Positions 1-5,436 of a DNA stretch of 6,462 bases are shown here, piece after piece. Where the stretch lies: assembly GCA_024278415.1 (NCBI GenBank), contig JAJRTI010000899.1, forward strand, positions 1 through 6,462. The letters are read 5' to 3'. The DNA comes from Planctomycetota bacterium (GTDB lineage Bacteria; Planctomycetota; Brocadiia; JAJRTI01). Both the position numbers and the translations under genes were made by a program. Within the stretch, counting starts at the first letter, position 1; every line of letters begins with the position of its first letter. The notes beneath the pieces are model-generated. The model worked only from the letters and a program-made list of their open reading frames with translations, was not told the origin of the DNA and did not search any database.

Positions 1-33
1 CGCGGGCCGCGGCTTGCACTGGGCTATGTTGTG

Positions 34-50
34 GCAGCCCTTCGGGCTGC
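34..50. repeat. Strong short hairpin, possible intergenic palindromic repeat
   Basis: GCAGCCC (34-40) and GGGCTGC (44-50) are perfect 7-bp complementary arms around a TTC loop. No T-tract follows on either strand, so it does not look like an intrinsic terminator. The flank reads GGGCTATGTTGTGGCAGCCC. From memory, this resembles intergenic palindromic repeats seen many times over in planctomycete-like genomes, but nothing within the window repeats it. The rest of 1-198 holds no gene I can support: two plus-strand frames are open across it, but their translations match no family I know. Confidence 0.35.
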
Positions 51-198
51 GGTGTCCGCGAGGGGTTGCACGCAGGCGAAGAGCCGGGACGTTTGTTGTG
101 AACCTGCCTGGATCCACTTCGAAACTGAAACTCCAGAATGCGACGCGTTGGGATACGTACAATCAGACCTACACCCAAAAAAAGGGGAACGGGAGAGC

Positions 199-525
199 TT
201 ATCGTAGAGCTGCCTGCTCTGCGGCCATGCGGTTCTTCAACACCCCTTCAACGCAGGCGAAGAAGTCCAACGCACAAGGGCACGCAAGGCTGTAAAACAC
301 CTTGAGCCCTTCCTTCCGATCCCTAACAATGCCGGCTTGCTTGAGCTGCGCGAGATGCTTTGAAATCCCGGTGCGCTCCGCGTCCACGTCCTCCACAAGC
401 TCGCACACACAACGTTCCCCATCACGCAATGCCTCTACAAGTTGGAGGCGCACCGGATGCGCCAACGCTTTCAGCACGTTGGCGCGCATCTCGTAGCGCA
501 GTCGGTCAGTCGCAGCATCGGTCAT
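199..525 (-). CDS. ArsR/SmtB-family winged-helix transcriptional repressor
   Basis: This 108-residue protein has the normal length for an ArsR/SmtB repressor, a dimeric cytoplasmic regulator that usually leaves its operator when metal or thiol-reactive ligand binds. Residues 14-35 (ANVLKALAHPVRLQLVEAL) are the typical first helices. The recognition region is at about 50-62 (RTGISKHLAQLKQAG), followed by the beta-wing RDRKEGLKVFYSL (68-80). Two cysteines, C39 and C41 in the motif CVCEL, sit where ArsR and CadC proteins place ligand-binding thiols. A second pair, C82-P-C84, and C91 near the C terminus could complete a site. The ATG at 525 has a GAAGG ribosome binding site (536-540) ten bases upstream. 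The gene has its own promoter and is probably autoregulated; its target may lie off the left edge, since it is transcribed that way. The family call is firm, but the ligand (arsenite, cadmium, other thiophile or redox signal) is not determined. Confidence 0.93.
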   Translation of the reverse strand: MTDAATDRLRYEMRANVLKALAHPVRLQLVEALRDGERCVCELVEDVDAERTGISKHLAQLKQAGIVRDRKEGLKVFYSLACPCALDFFACVEGVLKNRMAAEQAALR

Positions 526-546
526 GTTCTGTCAGCCTTCCAGCCC

Positions 547-579
547 TATCACTATGTGATTATGTGATAAGTATATCAC
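547..579. promoter_or_regulatory. Operator-like cluster of GTGATA half-sites upstream of the ArsR gene
   Basis: GTGATA (564-569) and TATCAC (574-579) form a perfect inverted repeat with a 4-base spacer. TATCAC (547-552) and GTGATT (556-561) form a second, nearly perfect one. The sequence TATGTGAT occurs twice in tandem (553-560 and 561-568). The cluster covers the predicted -10 element and start point of the ArsR gene, as expected for negative autoregulation by a dimeric winged-helix repressor. Assigning it to this repressor is inference from position. Confidence 0.65.
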
Positions 580-597
580 GCATGCGCGATATGTCAA
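570..597 (-). promoter_or_regulatory. Sigma70-type promoter of the ArsR gene
   Basis: On the minus strand a perfect TTGACA (-35, bases 597-592) is followed after 16 bp by TATACT (-10, bases 575-570). The predicted start point near 563 gives a leader of about 38 bases before the ATG at 525. The -10 lies inside the operator-like palindrome. Confidence 0.78.
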
Positions 598-600
598 GCT

Positions 601-1014
601 GCTTTCGGCCAGGAGTTTCCCCATGAGATTTGCTGATCCGAGCGGCAGACGCCGCTGGCTTGTAGTAGGGCCATTCATGGCCCGTCAGTAACGCTGAAAA
701 ACGGGCGATGAATCGCCCTACTACAAGCGACCCGCGCGTCCCGCACGGCCCCGTGTACATGACAATCGTTGTAAGAGACCGGTGACGCCATGCTTGCGAT
801 AGGACGGGTGGAGATTCTGGGGAAACTCGTGGCTTTGTGCATCCTTTTCGTGCCGCCCAGACACGGCTGTCAACGCGTGCTCAACATAGGGAACGGATGC
901 CAGCCCCGCAACGTATGAGCGGATCGGATTCCGGCGCGGCGGCCCCTGCGCCGGCGGCTTCGCGTTGGGGAGGGTCGTCCGTGCCTGACCATCCGAGCGC
1001 GACACACGCGTGTG
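601..1014. other. Non-coding stretch between the beta-helix gene and the ArsR gene
   Basis: No reading frame here looks like a protein. It holds a small hairpin (AGCGGC 641-646 with GCCGCT 651-656) directly before the REP-like pair (659-727). A 7-bp hairpin lies further on (CCGGCGC 931-937 with GCGCCGG 948-954), and a 12-base palindrome, CACACGCGTGTG (1003-1014), touches the stop codon of the beta-helix gene. None of these is followed by a T-tract on the minus strand, so I do not call an intrinsic terminator. Apart from them I see nothing in 728-1002. Confidence 0.6.
659..727. repeat. Inverted pair of REP-like palindromes (BIME-like element)
   Basis: The 27-base arms 659-685 and 701-727 are inverted copies with 25 of 27 pairs matching, separated by 15 bases. 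Each arm is itself a hairpin: GGGCCAT/ATGGCCC (668-674 with 677-683) and GGGCGAT/ATCGCCC (703-709 with 712-718). The two bases that break the long inverted repeat (672 against 714 and 679 against 707) restore pairing inside each short hairpin. Each hairpin is preceded at its foot, on its own strand, by GTAG (662-665, and 724-721 on the minus strand). That tetranucleotide is the mark of REP sequences mobilised by RAYT (REP-associated) transposases. No RAYT gene is in the window. Confidence 0.72.
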
Positions 1015-3765
1015 CTACTCAAACAGACCTGGGTTGTCCGTGATGGCGACCAAGTCAATGTAGATCGCCTCCCGCGGCGCCAGTTTCAGAACATGCTCCC
1101 CGGCGGACAAGTCAAATGCTTGGAGACAGATGAGCGACATGTTCCTGTTGTGCGCGGCCATCGACCAGGCCCACGACGTGGCGCTACGCAGCCGCGCCCG
1201 GTCGAACGGCCCGTCATCCACAGCGAAGAAGACGGAATCGTGACTGCCGACCGGCTCATCCGACTTGACGCGCAAGAGCACGAAGTACTTGCCGGCTTTC
1301 GGCACGCGGAACCGGAACTCGGCAGGGTTCTTCTTGGCGGGCCCCGACAAGAGGATGCACTTTCCGCCTGACGCGGAGGAGTCGGGGATGGTCGTGTAGG
1401 CTTTGCCGCCGGTAGGCGCTTCGGCCTCGGCGTAGGACACCCACACGCCTTCCCGAGTCGGCTTGGTGGGGGGAACCACGTCGGTTGCCGCATACACCAT
1501 GACGGGCCGCGAATAGCCGCTTTCCAGCCGGATGAGGAACGCGCCTCGGTAAAGGGGCCGCTGGGTCATCCTCTCGGGGAGAAGCGTCACGGTGAAGGTC
1601 AGCGTCTTGCCGGATTCTAGGGCGCCGGCTGCCGGCGCGACCTCGAACCAGTCGAACGCATCGTTCTTCGCGATCCGGTAGCCACTCGAAAACGCCTGGC
1701 CGCGCACGGTTGCGGCGACGGTTTTTGCCCGCGCCTCGGCCACGTCTGCCGCGGAGAACATCAACTGGTATCGATCGAGGTACACGGGGATCGGCCGCAC
1801 GGGCAGGACCAGGCCGGACCCGAACGGAATGGCGCCCATGTCGACACGGCCGCTCTTCCCTGGGGCGAAGTTGTCGATCACGACCCCGCGGCCCAGCGCG
1901 GCCGATGTCTTGCGCTGTGCGAAGAGGCCGGCGTCGGGGGCCACGAAGTCGGGCTTGCCAAGGATGCCGTGCTTCTCATCGCCCGGCTTGCCGGTGGAGA
2001 GCAAGTTGTAGTCGCAGTCCGACTGGGGGCTCCGCGTCCGTCCCGCGATGGCGCGTCGGCCGGCAAAGATATTGTTCTTGGCAACGATGCGCAGGTTGTG
2101 GGGCAGGTTCAGGTCGCTGGACTTGCCGTAGCAGGTGTTGTTGAAGATGAACGACACCGCGCTGGGGCCATTCGCGTGTGACGAGGTTTTGATGGTTTGC
2201 CCGGCGAGGCCCCGCTCGTCGCCCATGTTCACGAGCAGATTGCGAAACACGTAGGAGGGCCCAGACATGCAGCCCTGGATGCTCACGCCGCAGAGGCACC
2301 CTTCGAACTTGTTGAGGAAGACTCTGACGTTCGTCTGGCCCCCGTCGATCTCGAGCGCGTCGTCGTTGGCGAAGCACATAAGGTTGCCGTAGATGTCCGC
2401 GTCCCGGTTGAATCCGCCGTCGATGTGGTAATTCCCCGCGCCTTCGATCGCGTCGTTCCAGCGGTGTTGGTCGCTGCCGATGAAGTCGTTGTAGCGCACG
2501 ACGGTCGACCGGGGCTTGTCCATGCCGATGGCCTGCGGCCCTGCGGGATGGGAGTAGTACCACGAGTTCGCCCGGCTCACCGGGTCGTGGATGTAGCATC
2601 GCTCCACCACCGTGCCGACGCTCTTGCTCACGAGGATCGCGCTGTCCCAGTTGATGGCGCGGCCGCTGGCCGTGTAGAACTTGCCGTCGCGGTCGAAACG
2701 TTGCACGCCGATTCTTCCCCAGCCGGCGATATCGCAGTTCACGACCCGCACGTGGTCGCACTTCCTGATACTGATGGCCTCCTTCAGGCCGCCGCGGAGG
2801 GTCAGCCCTTCGAGGATGACATACTTCACGTTGTCAAGCTCAATCAGCGGTCCCGTGCGGTCGTTCCGCAGCACGAATCCCTTCTTGGCCGTGATCTTGA
2901 TCCAGCCATCGGCCGAACCGGATTCCTTCACGCTGAGCCGGCCTCCGAAGTTCGTCTCGTCGAGGACGATGGTCTTGGCGATGGGGATCTCACTGCTCCA
3001 GGTGCGGAAGTCTTGCTGAGCCAGCACGTGGCCGTTCGCCGCGGCGATTCTCAGTTCGTACGGGGTGTCTTCATTCAGATGGACGATGCTGCCTCGGTAC
3101 ATGCCGTCTTCCTTCACGTAGACCGGCGGAAACGCTCGCAGCCACCGGTCTCCTTTCTTGCGATAGGAAACGGCCAACCCGTCCCGTCGGGGGCTCTTGA
3201 AGTAGAAGGAGCACGCATTGAAGAGCGGGTCGACCTCGAACGCCGCGACCTTCAGCCTCACGTTGCCCGCGGAGGCCCGCTTCTTGAGGAGGCCCTCCTC
3301 TTCAGGCGTCAGCCGTGCGGCGAACTTCACGTACTCGTACGTGATCTCTTCCCGATTGCCGATGGCGTAGAGGCACACTTCGACCTCAGCCTGGCCTTTC
3401 CAACCGAACCGACGGCGCATGTCGACCACATAGAGGCCCGGCCGGTCCATATTGATCGCCACCCTTTTGTCGTACGGCTTCTTGCGGATGAGTTTGACCG
3501 TCCCGCGGTCAGACGCGTCCGCGACCTTGACGACGAAGAGGGGCGTGTGATCAATGTTCACGGCGAACGTCTTGCTGACGGTAATCCAGCTTGGGGGCTC
3601 GGGTCCATCCGTCAGGTGCAGTTTCCCGGTTTCCACGGATACCTTGCCAGGTGTCGACGGGAACCGCCTCCAGCCGCCCTTTGAGAAATCGTCAACGGTT
3701 TGGGCATAGCTGGAAGCGATTGACATCGCCAACGCTGCGAGGGCGAGGGTGAGAATTTTGTTCAT
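1015..3765 (-). CDS. Secreted multidomain right-handed beta-helix protein, candidate polysaccharide lyase or hydrolase
   Basis: The 916-residue product begins with a clear signal peptide (MNKILTLALAALAMSIASSYA, likely cleaved after residue 21). It therefore acts in the periplasm, at the surface or outside the cell. Residues about 22-150 look like an N-terminal beta-sandwich and 170-262 like a fibronectin type III fold. About 264-570 is a right-handed parallel beta-helix, with rung-like segments such as VILEGLTLRGG, VSFIFNNTCYG and IVAKNNIFAG. The tail at 580-650 has the family's usual SDCDYNLL, GKPDFVAPDAGLF and VDMGAIPFG motifs. About 660-765 resembles a BACON-type Ig-like domain. About 775-916 resembles a CBM6/35-like carbohydrate-binding module (YAEAE near 780, ASGG near 800). 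The ATG at 3765 is chosen because GGAG sits nine bases upstream and the signal peptide starts there; an in-frame extension to 3840 would hide the signal peptide. The fold is known from polysaccharide lyases and some hydrolases, but the catalytic residues and substrate cannot be read from the sequence. The domain limits are estimates by eye. Confidence 0.88.
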   Translation of the reverse strand: MNKILTLALAALAMSIASSYAQTVDDFSKGGWRRFPSTPGKVSVETGKLHLTDGPEPPSWITVSKTFAVNIDHTPLFVVKVADASDRGTVKLIRKKPYDKRVAINMDRPGLYVVDMRRRFGWKGQAEVEVCLYAIGNREEITYEYVKFAARLTPEEEGLLKKRASAGNVRLKVAAFEVDPLFNACSFYFKSPRRDGLAVSYRKKGDRWLRAFPPVYVKEDGMYRGSIVHLNEDTPYELRIAAANGHVLAQQDFRTWSSEIPIAKTIVLDETNFGGRLSVKESGSADGWIKITAKKGFVLRNDRTGPLIELDNVKYVILEGLTLRGGLKEAISIRKCDHVRVVNCDIAGWGRIGVQRFDRDGKFYTASGRAINWDSAILVSKSVGTVVERCYIHDPVSRANSWYYSHPAGPQAIGMDKPRSTVVRYNDFIGSDQHRWNDAIEGAGNYHIDGGFNRDADIYGNLMCFANDDALEIDGGQTNVRVFLNKFEGCLCGVSIQGCMSGPSYVFRNLLVNMGDERGLAGQTIKTSSHANGPSAVSFIFNNTCYGKSSDLNLPHNLRIVAKNNIFAGRRAIAGRTRSPQSDCDYNLLSTGKPGDEKHGILGKPDFVAPDAGLFAQRKTSAALGRGVVIDNFAPGKSGRVDMGAIPFGSGLVLPVRPIPVYLDRYQLMFSAADVAEARAKTVAATVRGQAFSSGYRIAKNDAFDWFEVAPAAGALESGKTLTFTVTLLPERMTQRPLYRGAFLIRLESGYSRPVMVYAATDVVPPTKPTREGVWVSYAEAEAPTGGKAYTTIPDSSASGGKCILLSGPAKKNPAEFRFRVPKAGKYFVLLRVKSDEPVGSHDSVFFAVDDGPFDRARLRSATSWAWSMAAHNRNMSLICLQAFDLSAGEHVLKLAPREAIYIDLVAITDNPGLFE

Positions 3766-3774
3766 GGCCTGTGT

Positions 3775-3778
3775 CTCC
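3775..3778 (-). promoter_or_regulatory. Ribosome binding site that fixes the beta-helix gene start
   Basis: GGAG on the minus strand lies nine bases before the ATG at 3765. The next upstream in-frame ATG (3780-3778) overlaps this site and has no comparable site of its own, so the shorter start is preferred. Confidence 0.75.
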
Positions 3779-3786
3779 ATAGGGCT

Positions 3787-3805
3787 GGGGCTCGGCCCGA
3801 GCCCC
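3787..3805. promoter_or_regulatory. Perfect 8-bp-stem hairpin in the leader of the beta-helix gene
   Basis: GGGGCTCG (3787-3794) pairs perfectly with CGAGCCCC (3798-3805) around a GCC loop. CCAT (3777-3780) and ATGG (3806-3809) can extend the stem past a 6-base bulge, which would bring the ribosome binding site close to its base. It sits between the end of the toxin gene and the start of the beta-helix gene on the same strand. It could attenuate read-through, affect translation or stabilise the mRNA. No T-tract follows, so an intrinsic terminator is unlikely. I see no convincing promoter in 3766-3900. Confidence 0.5.
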
Positions 3806-3900
3806 ATGGGCAAAGGGCCGTGCCGAGGCGCAAAGGACACTCATCCTTCGCTGGTCGCCCCTGAATGCCCCCGTCTGTGGCCGCCATTGCGTCTCGCTCG

Positions 3901-4332
3901 CTACGGGTCATTCTGGGCGCGCTCTGTCCAGATGACCAAGAATTCCTCAGGCGTGACAACCGGCAACTTCGAGGGCGGGAAGTGTCCAACGTCGCGAGTG
4001 ATGAGGAACTGCGCCCTTGCGCGAATGGCCGAATGGAACTGCACGGCGTCCTCGAAGTCGTCACATTCAGAGCCAATCGCCTGATTGATCAGCTTACTGT
4101 CGGGCGCTATCGAACTGAAAACATCCCGCAAGAGGCGCATCGCATTGTCAGCCGTCACCTTGTCTTCGGCTTTCCGCACGATATAGTATACGTTATTGAA
4201 ACTGATCGCCGAGATATATGCTTCGACGTCGCCGTGCTCCGACAGCGACCAAATCTGGGCAGACGCCCTGTAGAATGGTTGGCGATGGGCAAGCACGTCC
4301 AAAAGCACGTTGGTGTCCAGGAAGACTTTCAT
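3901..4332 (-). CDS. PIN-domain ribonuclease toxin (VapC-like) of a type II toxin-antitoxin pair
   Basis: The 143-residue protein has the size and layout of a PIN-domain toxin, a Mg/Mn-dependent ribonuclease held inactive by its partner antitoxin. The N terminus MKVFLDTNVLLDVL supplies D6 and D12. The middle reads YISAISFNNVYYIVRK. The C-terminal acidic cluster DDFEDAVQ (91-98) is followed by FLITRDVGHF (109-118) with T112 and D114. Where many PIN toxins have a glutamate in the middle motif, this protein has N46-N47, as some PIN subfamilies do. The ATG at 4332 shares one base with the antitoxin stop (TGATG), so translation is probably coupled. A TTG one codon earlier (4335-4333) is a less likely start. 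Transcription comes from the promoter before the antitoxin. Target RNA is unknown. Confidence 0.9.
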   Translation of the reverse strand: MKVFLDTNVLLDVLAHRQPFYRASAQIWSLSEHGDVEAYISAISFNNVYYIVRKAEDKVTADNAMRLLRDVFSSIAPDSKLINQAIGSECDDFEDAVQFHSAIRARAQFLITRDVGHFPPSKLPVVTPEEFLVIWTERAQNDP

Positions 4333-4589
4333 CAACTCTTGCCGTACTTGTCCTCGAGTGCATCTTCCAGAAGCTCTCGGTCTGTTCGGTTCCGAGGCAG
4401 GCTCACGATACCGGTCGCGCGCAACGTGATGGGGCCGAGTTGTGCTTCGGGATCAACGCCGGATTGCGCGAGGCCGTTCACGATCCTTGTGAACATGGCG
4501 GACACGCTGCTGTTGTTCTCGGCCGCAATCCGCTTCGCCACGCGGATGACCGCTTCGGATGCACTCAAAGTTAACTTTCTCGTTCCCAT
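4332..4589 (-). CDS. Ribbon-helix-helix-like antitoxin paired with the PIN toxin
   Basis: The 85-residue protein begins with a beta-strand-helix-helix pattern (MGTRKLTLSASEAVIRVAKR, then AAENNSSVSAMFTRIVNGLA). This is like the MetJ/Arc-type DNA-binding fold of many VapC partners. The charged C-terminal part, with TDRELLEDALEDKYGKS at the end, is the likely toxin-binding tail. It is the first gene of the pair and its stop overlaps the toxin start by one base. The ATG at 4589 is supported by AGGAG (4600-4596) six bases upstream. Antitoxins of this kind normally repress their own promoter, and a perfect inverted repeat lies there (4604-4630). The exact antitoxin subfamily is not certain. Confidence 0.85.
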   Translation of the reverse strand: MGTRKLTLSASEAVIRVAKRIAAENNSSVSAMFTRIVNGLAQSGVDPEAQLGPITLRATGIVSLPRNRTDRELLEDALEDKYGKS

Positions 4590-4603
4590 CGTAGACTCCT
4601 GTT

Positions 4604-4630
4604 ACGTATGACTTTCCCTCAATCATACGT
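4604..4630. promoter_or_regulatory. Inverted-repeat operator of the toxin-antitoxin pair
   Basis: ACGTATGA (4604-4611) and TCATACGT (4623-4630) are perfect 8-base inverted arms, 19 bases apart start to start, or just under two helical turns. One arm overlaps the predicted -10 and the other lies just before the ribosome binding site. This fits autorepression by a ribbon-helix-helix antitoxin, with or without toxin. Confidence 0.75.
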
Positions 4631-4649
4631 GTTCTCTGCCGAGCGTCAA
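4622..4649 (-). promoter_or_regulatory. Sigma70-type promoter of the toxin-antitoxin pair
   Basis: On the minus strand TTGACG (-35, bases 4649-4644) and TATGAT (-10, bases 4627-4622) are spaced by 16 bp. The predicted start near 4615 lies between the operator arms and gives a leader of about 25 bases carrying AGGAG at 4600-4596. Confidence 0.72.
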
Positions 4650-4677
4650 GCCTTGGAAGGCCCTAGCCCGAAGTCGC

Positions 4678-5382
4678 GTCTGGGACCGACTCACTCACAA
4701 AGGCAAGGACTTGTACCCTCGCCTGCGCCGCGAAGTAATTGACAGGGGACGAGACAGCGGCGATCCGGTGAGCGCGGAGCTGTTCCGGATCTATGGATAC
4801 TACCCGTCGCCTGGAGGCAGCCATCTCGGCGAGTTCCTGCCCTACTACCTCGACTCCGAGGAGAAGCAGCAGCGCTACCGCATGCATCTGCGCGACAACC
4901 GAGCGAACGACGAACGTCGCCGCAGAGCGCGCGCGTTCTGCCGCGATGTCGTGCGCGGCAAGGCGGAGCTGCCGGACCTCAAGGAGGCCGCTGCACAGGA
5001 GCACAGCGAGGGAGCCATCCCCATCATCTCGTCCATCGTCAACGACAAGGGCGACGCGGAGTTCGCCAACATCCCCAACCGCGGTTATATCACGAACCTG
5101 CCCGACGACGTGGTGGTGGAAGTGCCCACGAGGTTTGGAAAGAAGGGCTTCAAGGGCGAGTGCGTTGGCGACCTCCCGGCCGGCATCCGGGCCCACACCC
5201 TGCACATCATCGAGACCCAGGAGATGGGCGTGGAGGCTGCAATGACAGGCGACTACGACCTGGCGCTCCAAGCGCTCCTGTTCGACAATCTTGTCAACGA
5301 CATCCCGCTTGCAGAGAAGATGCTGAAAGAAATGTTCCGCCGGTCGAAGAAGTGGCTGCCCCAGTTCGCCAAGAAGAAATGA
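4678..5382 (+). pseudogene. C-terminal half of a family 4 glycoside hydrolase (alpha-galactosidase/alpha-glucosidase type), N-terminally truncated
   Basis: GH4 enzymes are cytoplasmic, use NAD and Mn, and usually have about 430-480 residues. Only about 235 GH4-like residues are present. Matching stretches are VWDRLTHKGKDLYPRLRR at the start, ELFRIYGYYPSPGGSHLGEF, FANIPNRGYITNLPDDVVVE, VGDLPAGI, and EAAMTGDYDLALQALLFDNL near the end. The missing part would carry the Rossmann NAD motif and the metal-binding Cys and His of the CNxP and GINH motifs, so the remnant should be inactive. The frame stays open leftwards to 4612, but that part (for example SLPSVKPWKALARSR) does not look like GH4 and lies under the toxin-antitoxin promoter. 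The first usable start is TTG at 4711, with only a weak AAGG upstream. The stop TGA at 5382 is 54 bases before the sulfatase gene. The frame is otherwise intact, with no internal stops, so truncation may be recent or an assembly artefact. The enzyme's exact substrate is not known. Confidence 0.8.
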
Positions 5383-5424
5383 GGCCGGGCGCCTGCCACG
5401 CGGCCCGACACCGACTGCGCAAGA

Positions 5425-5428
5425 GAGG
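5425..5428 (+). promoter_or_regulatory. Ribosome binding site of the sulfatase gene
   Basis: GAGG within AAGAGAGGA lies eight bases before the ATG at 5437. It supports this start over the internal ATG codons further on, which would cut into the first conserved sulfatase strand. Confidence 0.6.
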
Positions 5429-5436
5429 ACCCCACC

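Noticed and set aside
174..187. Run of seven A between CCC and GGGG as terminator T-tract for the ArsR gene
   Set aside because: On the minus strand it gives a T-run after the stop codon, but no hairpin precedes it.
14..295. Plus-strand reading frame of 93 codons
   Set aside because: It overlaps the 3' part of the ArsR gene in antisense, has no ribosome binding site and no recognisable protein features.
931..954. GC-rich hairpin as terminator of the beta-helix gene
   Set aside because: The 7-bp stem has a 10-base loop and no T-tract follows on the minus strand.
1003..1014. Twelve-base palindrome CACACGCGTGTG next to the stop codon as terminator
   Set aside because: It leaves no proper loop and has no T-tract; a chance palindrome is possible.
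1710..2144. Arginine-rich plus-strand reading frame of 144 codons
   Set aside because: The composition (long runs of R, S, P) is that of an out-of-frame shadow of a GC-rich gene, and it lies inside the beta-helix coding region.
2197..3684. Plus-strand reading frame of 495 codons
   Set aside because: It lies antisense inside the beta-helix gene, its translation is low-complexity (rich in V, H, R, D) without recognisable motifs, and the minus-strand protein has a signal peptide, ribosome binding site and clear domain motifs.
3840..3900. Direct repeats flanking the toxin-antitoxin module as target-site duplication
   Set aside because: I compared this flank with 4650-4690 by eye and found no convincing matching repeat.
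3865..4611. Plus-strand reading frame of 248 codons across the toxin-antitoxin pair
   Set aside because: It is antisense to both partner genes, which are supported by PIN motifs, a stop-start overlap, a ribosome binding site, and a promoter.
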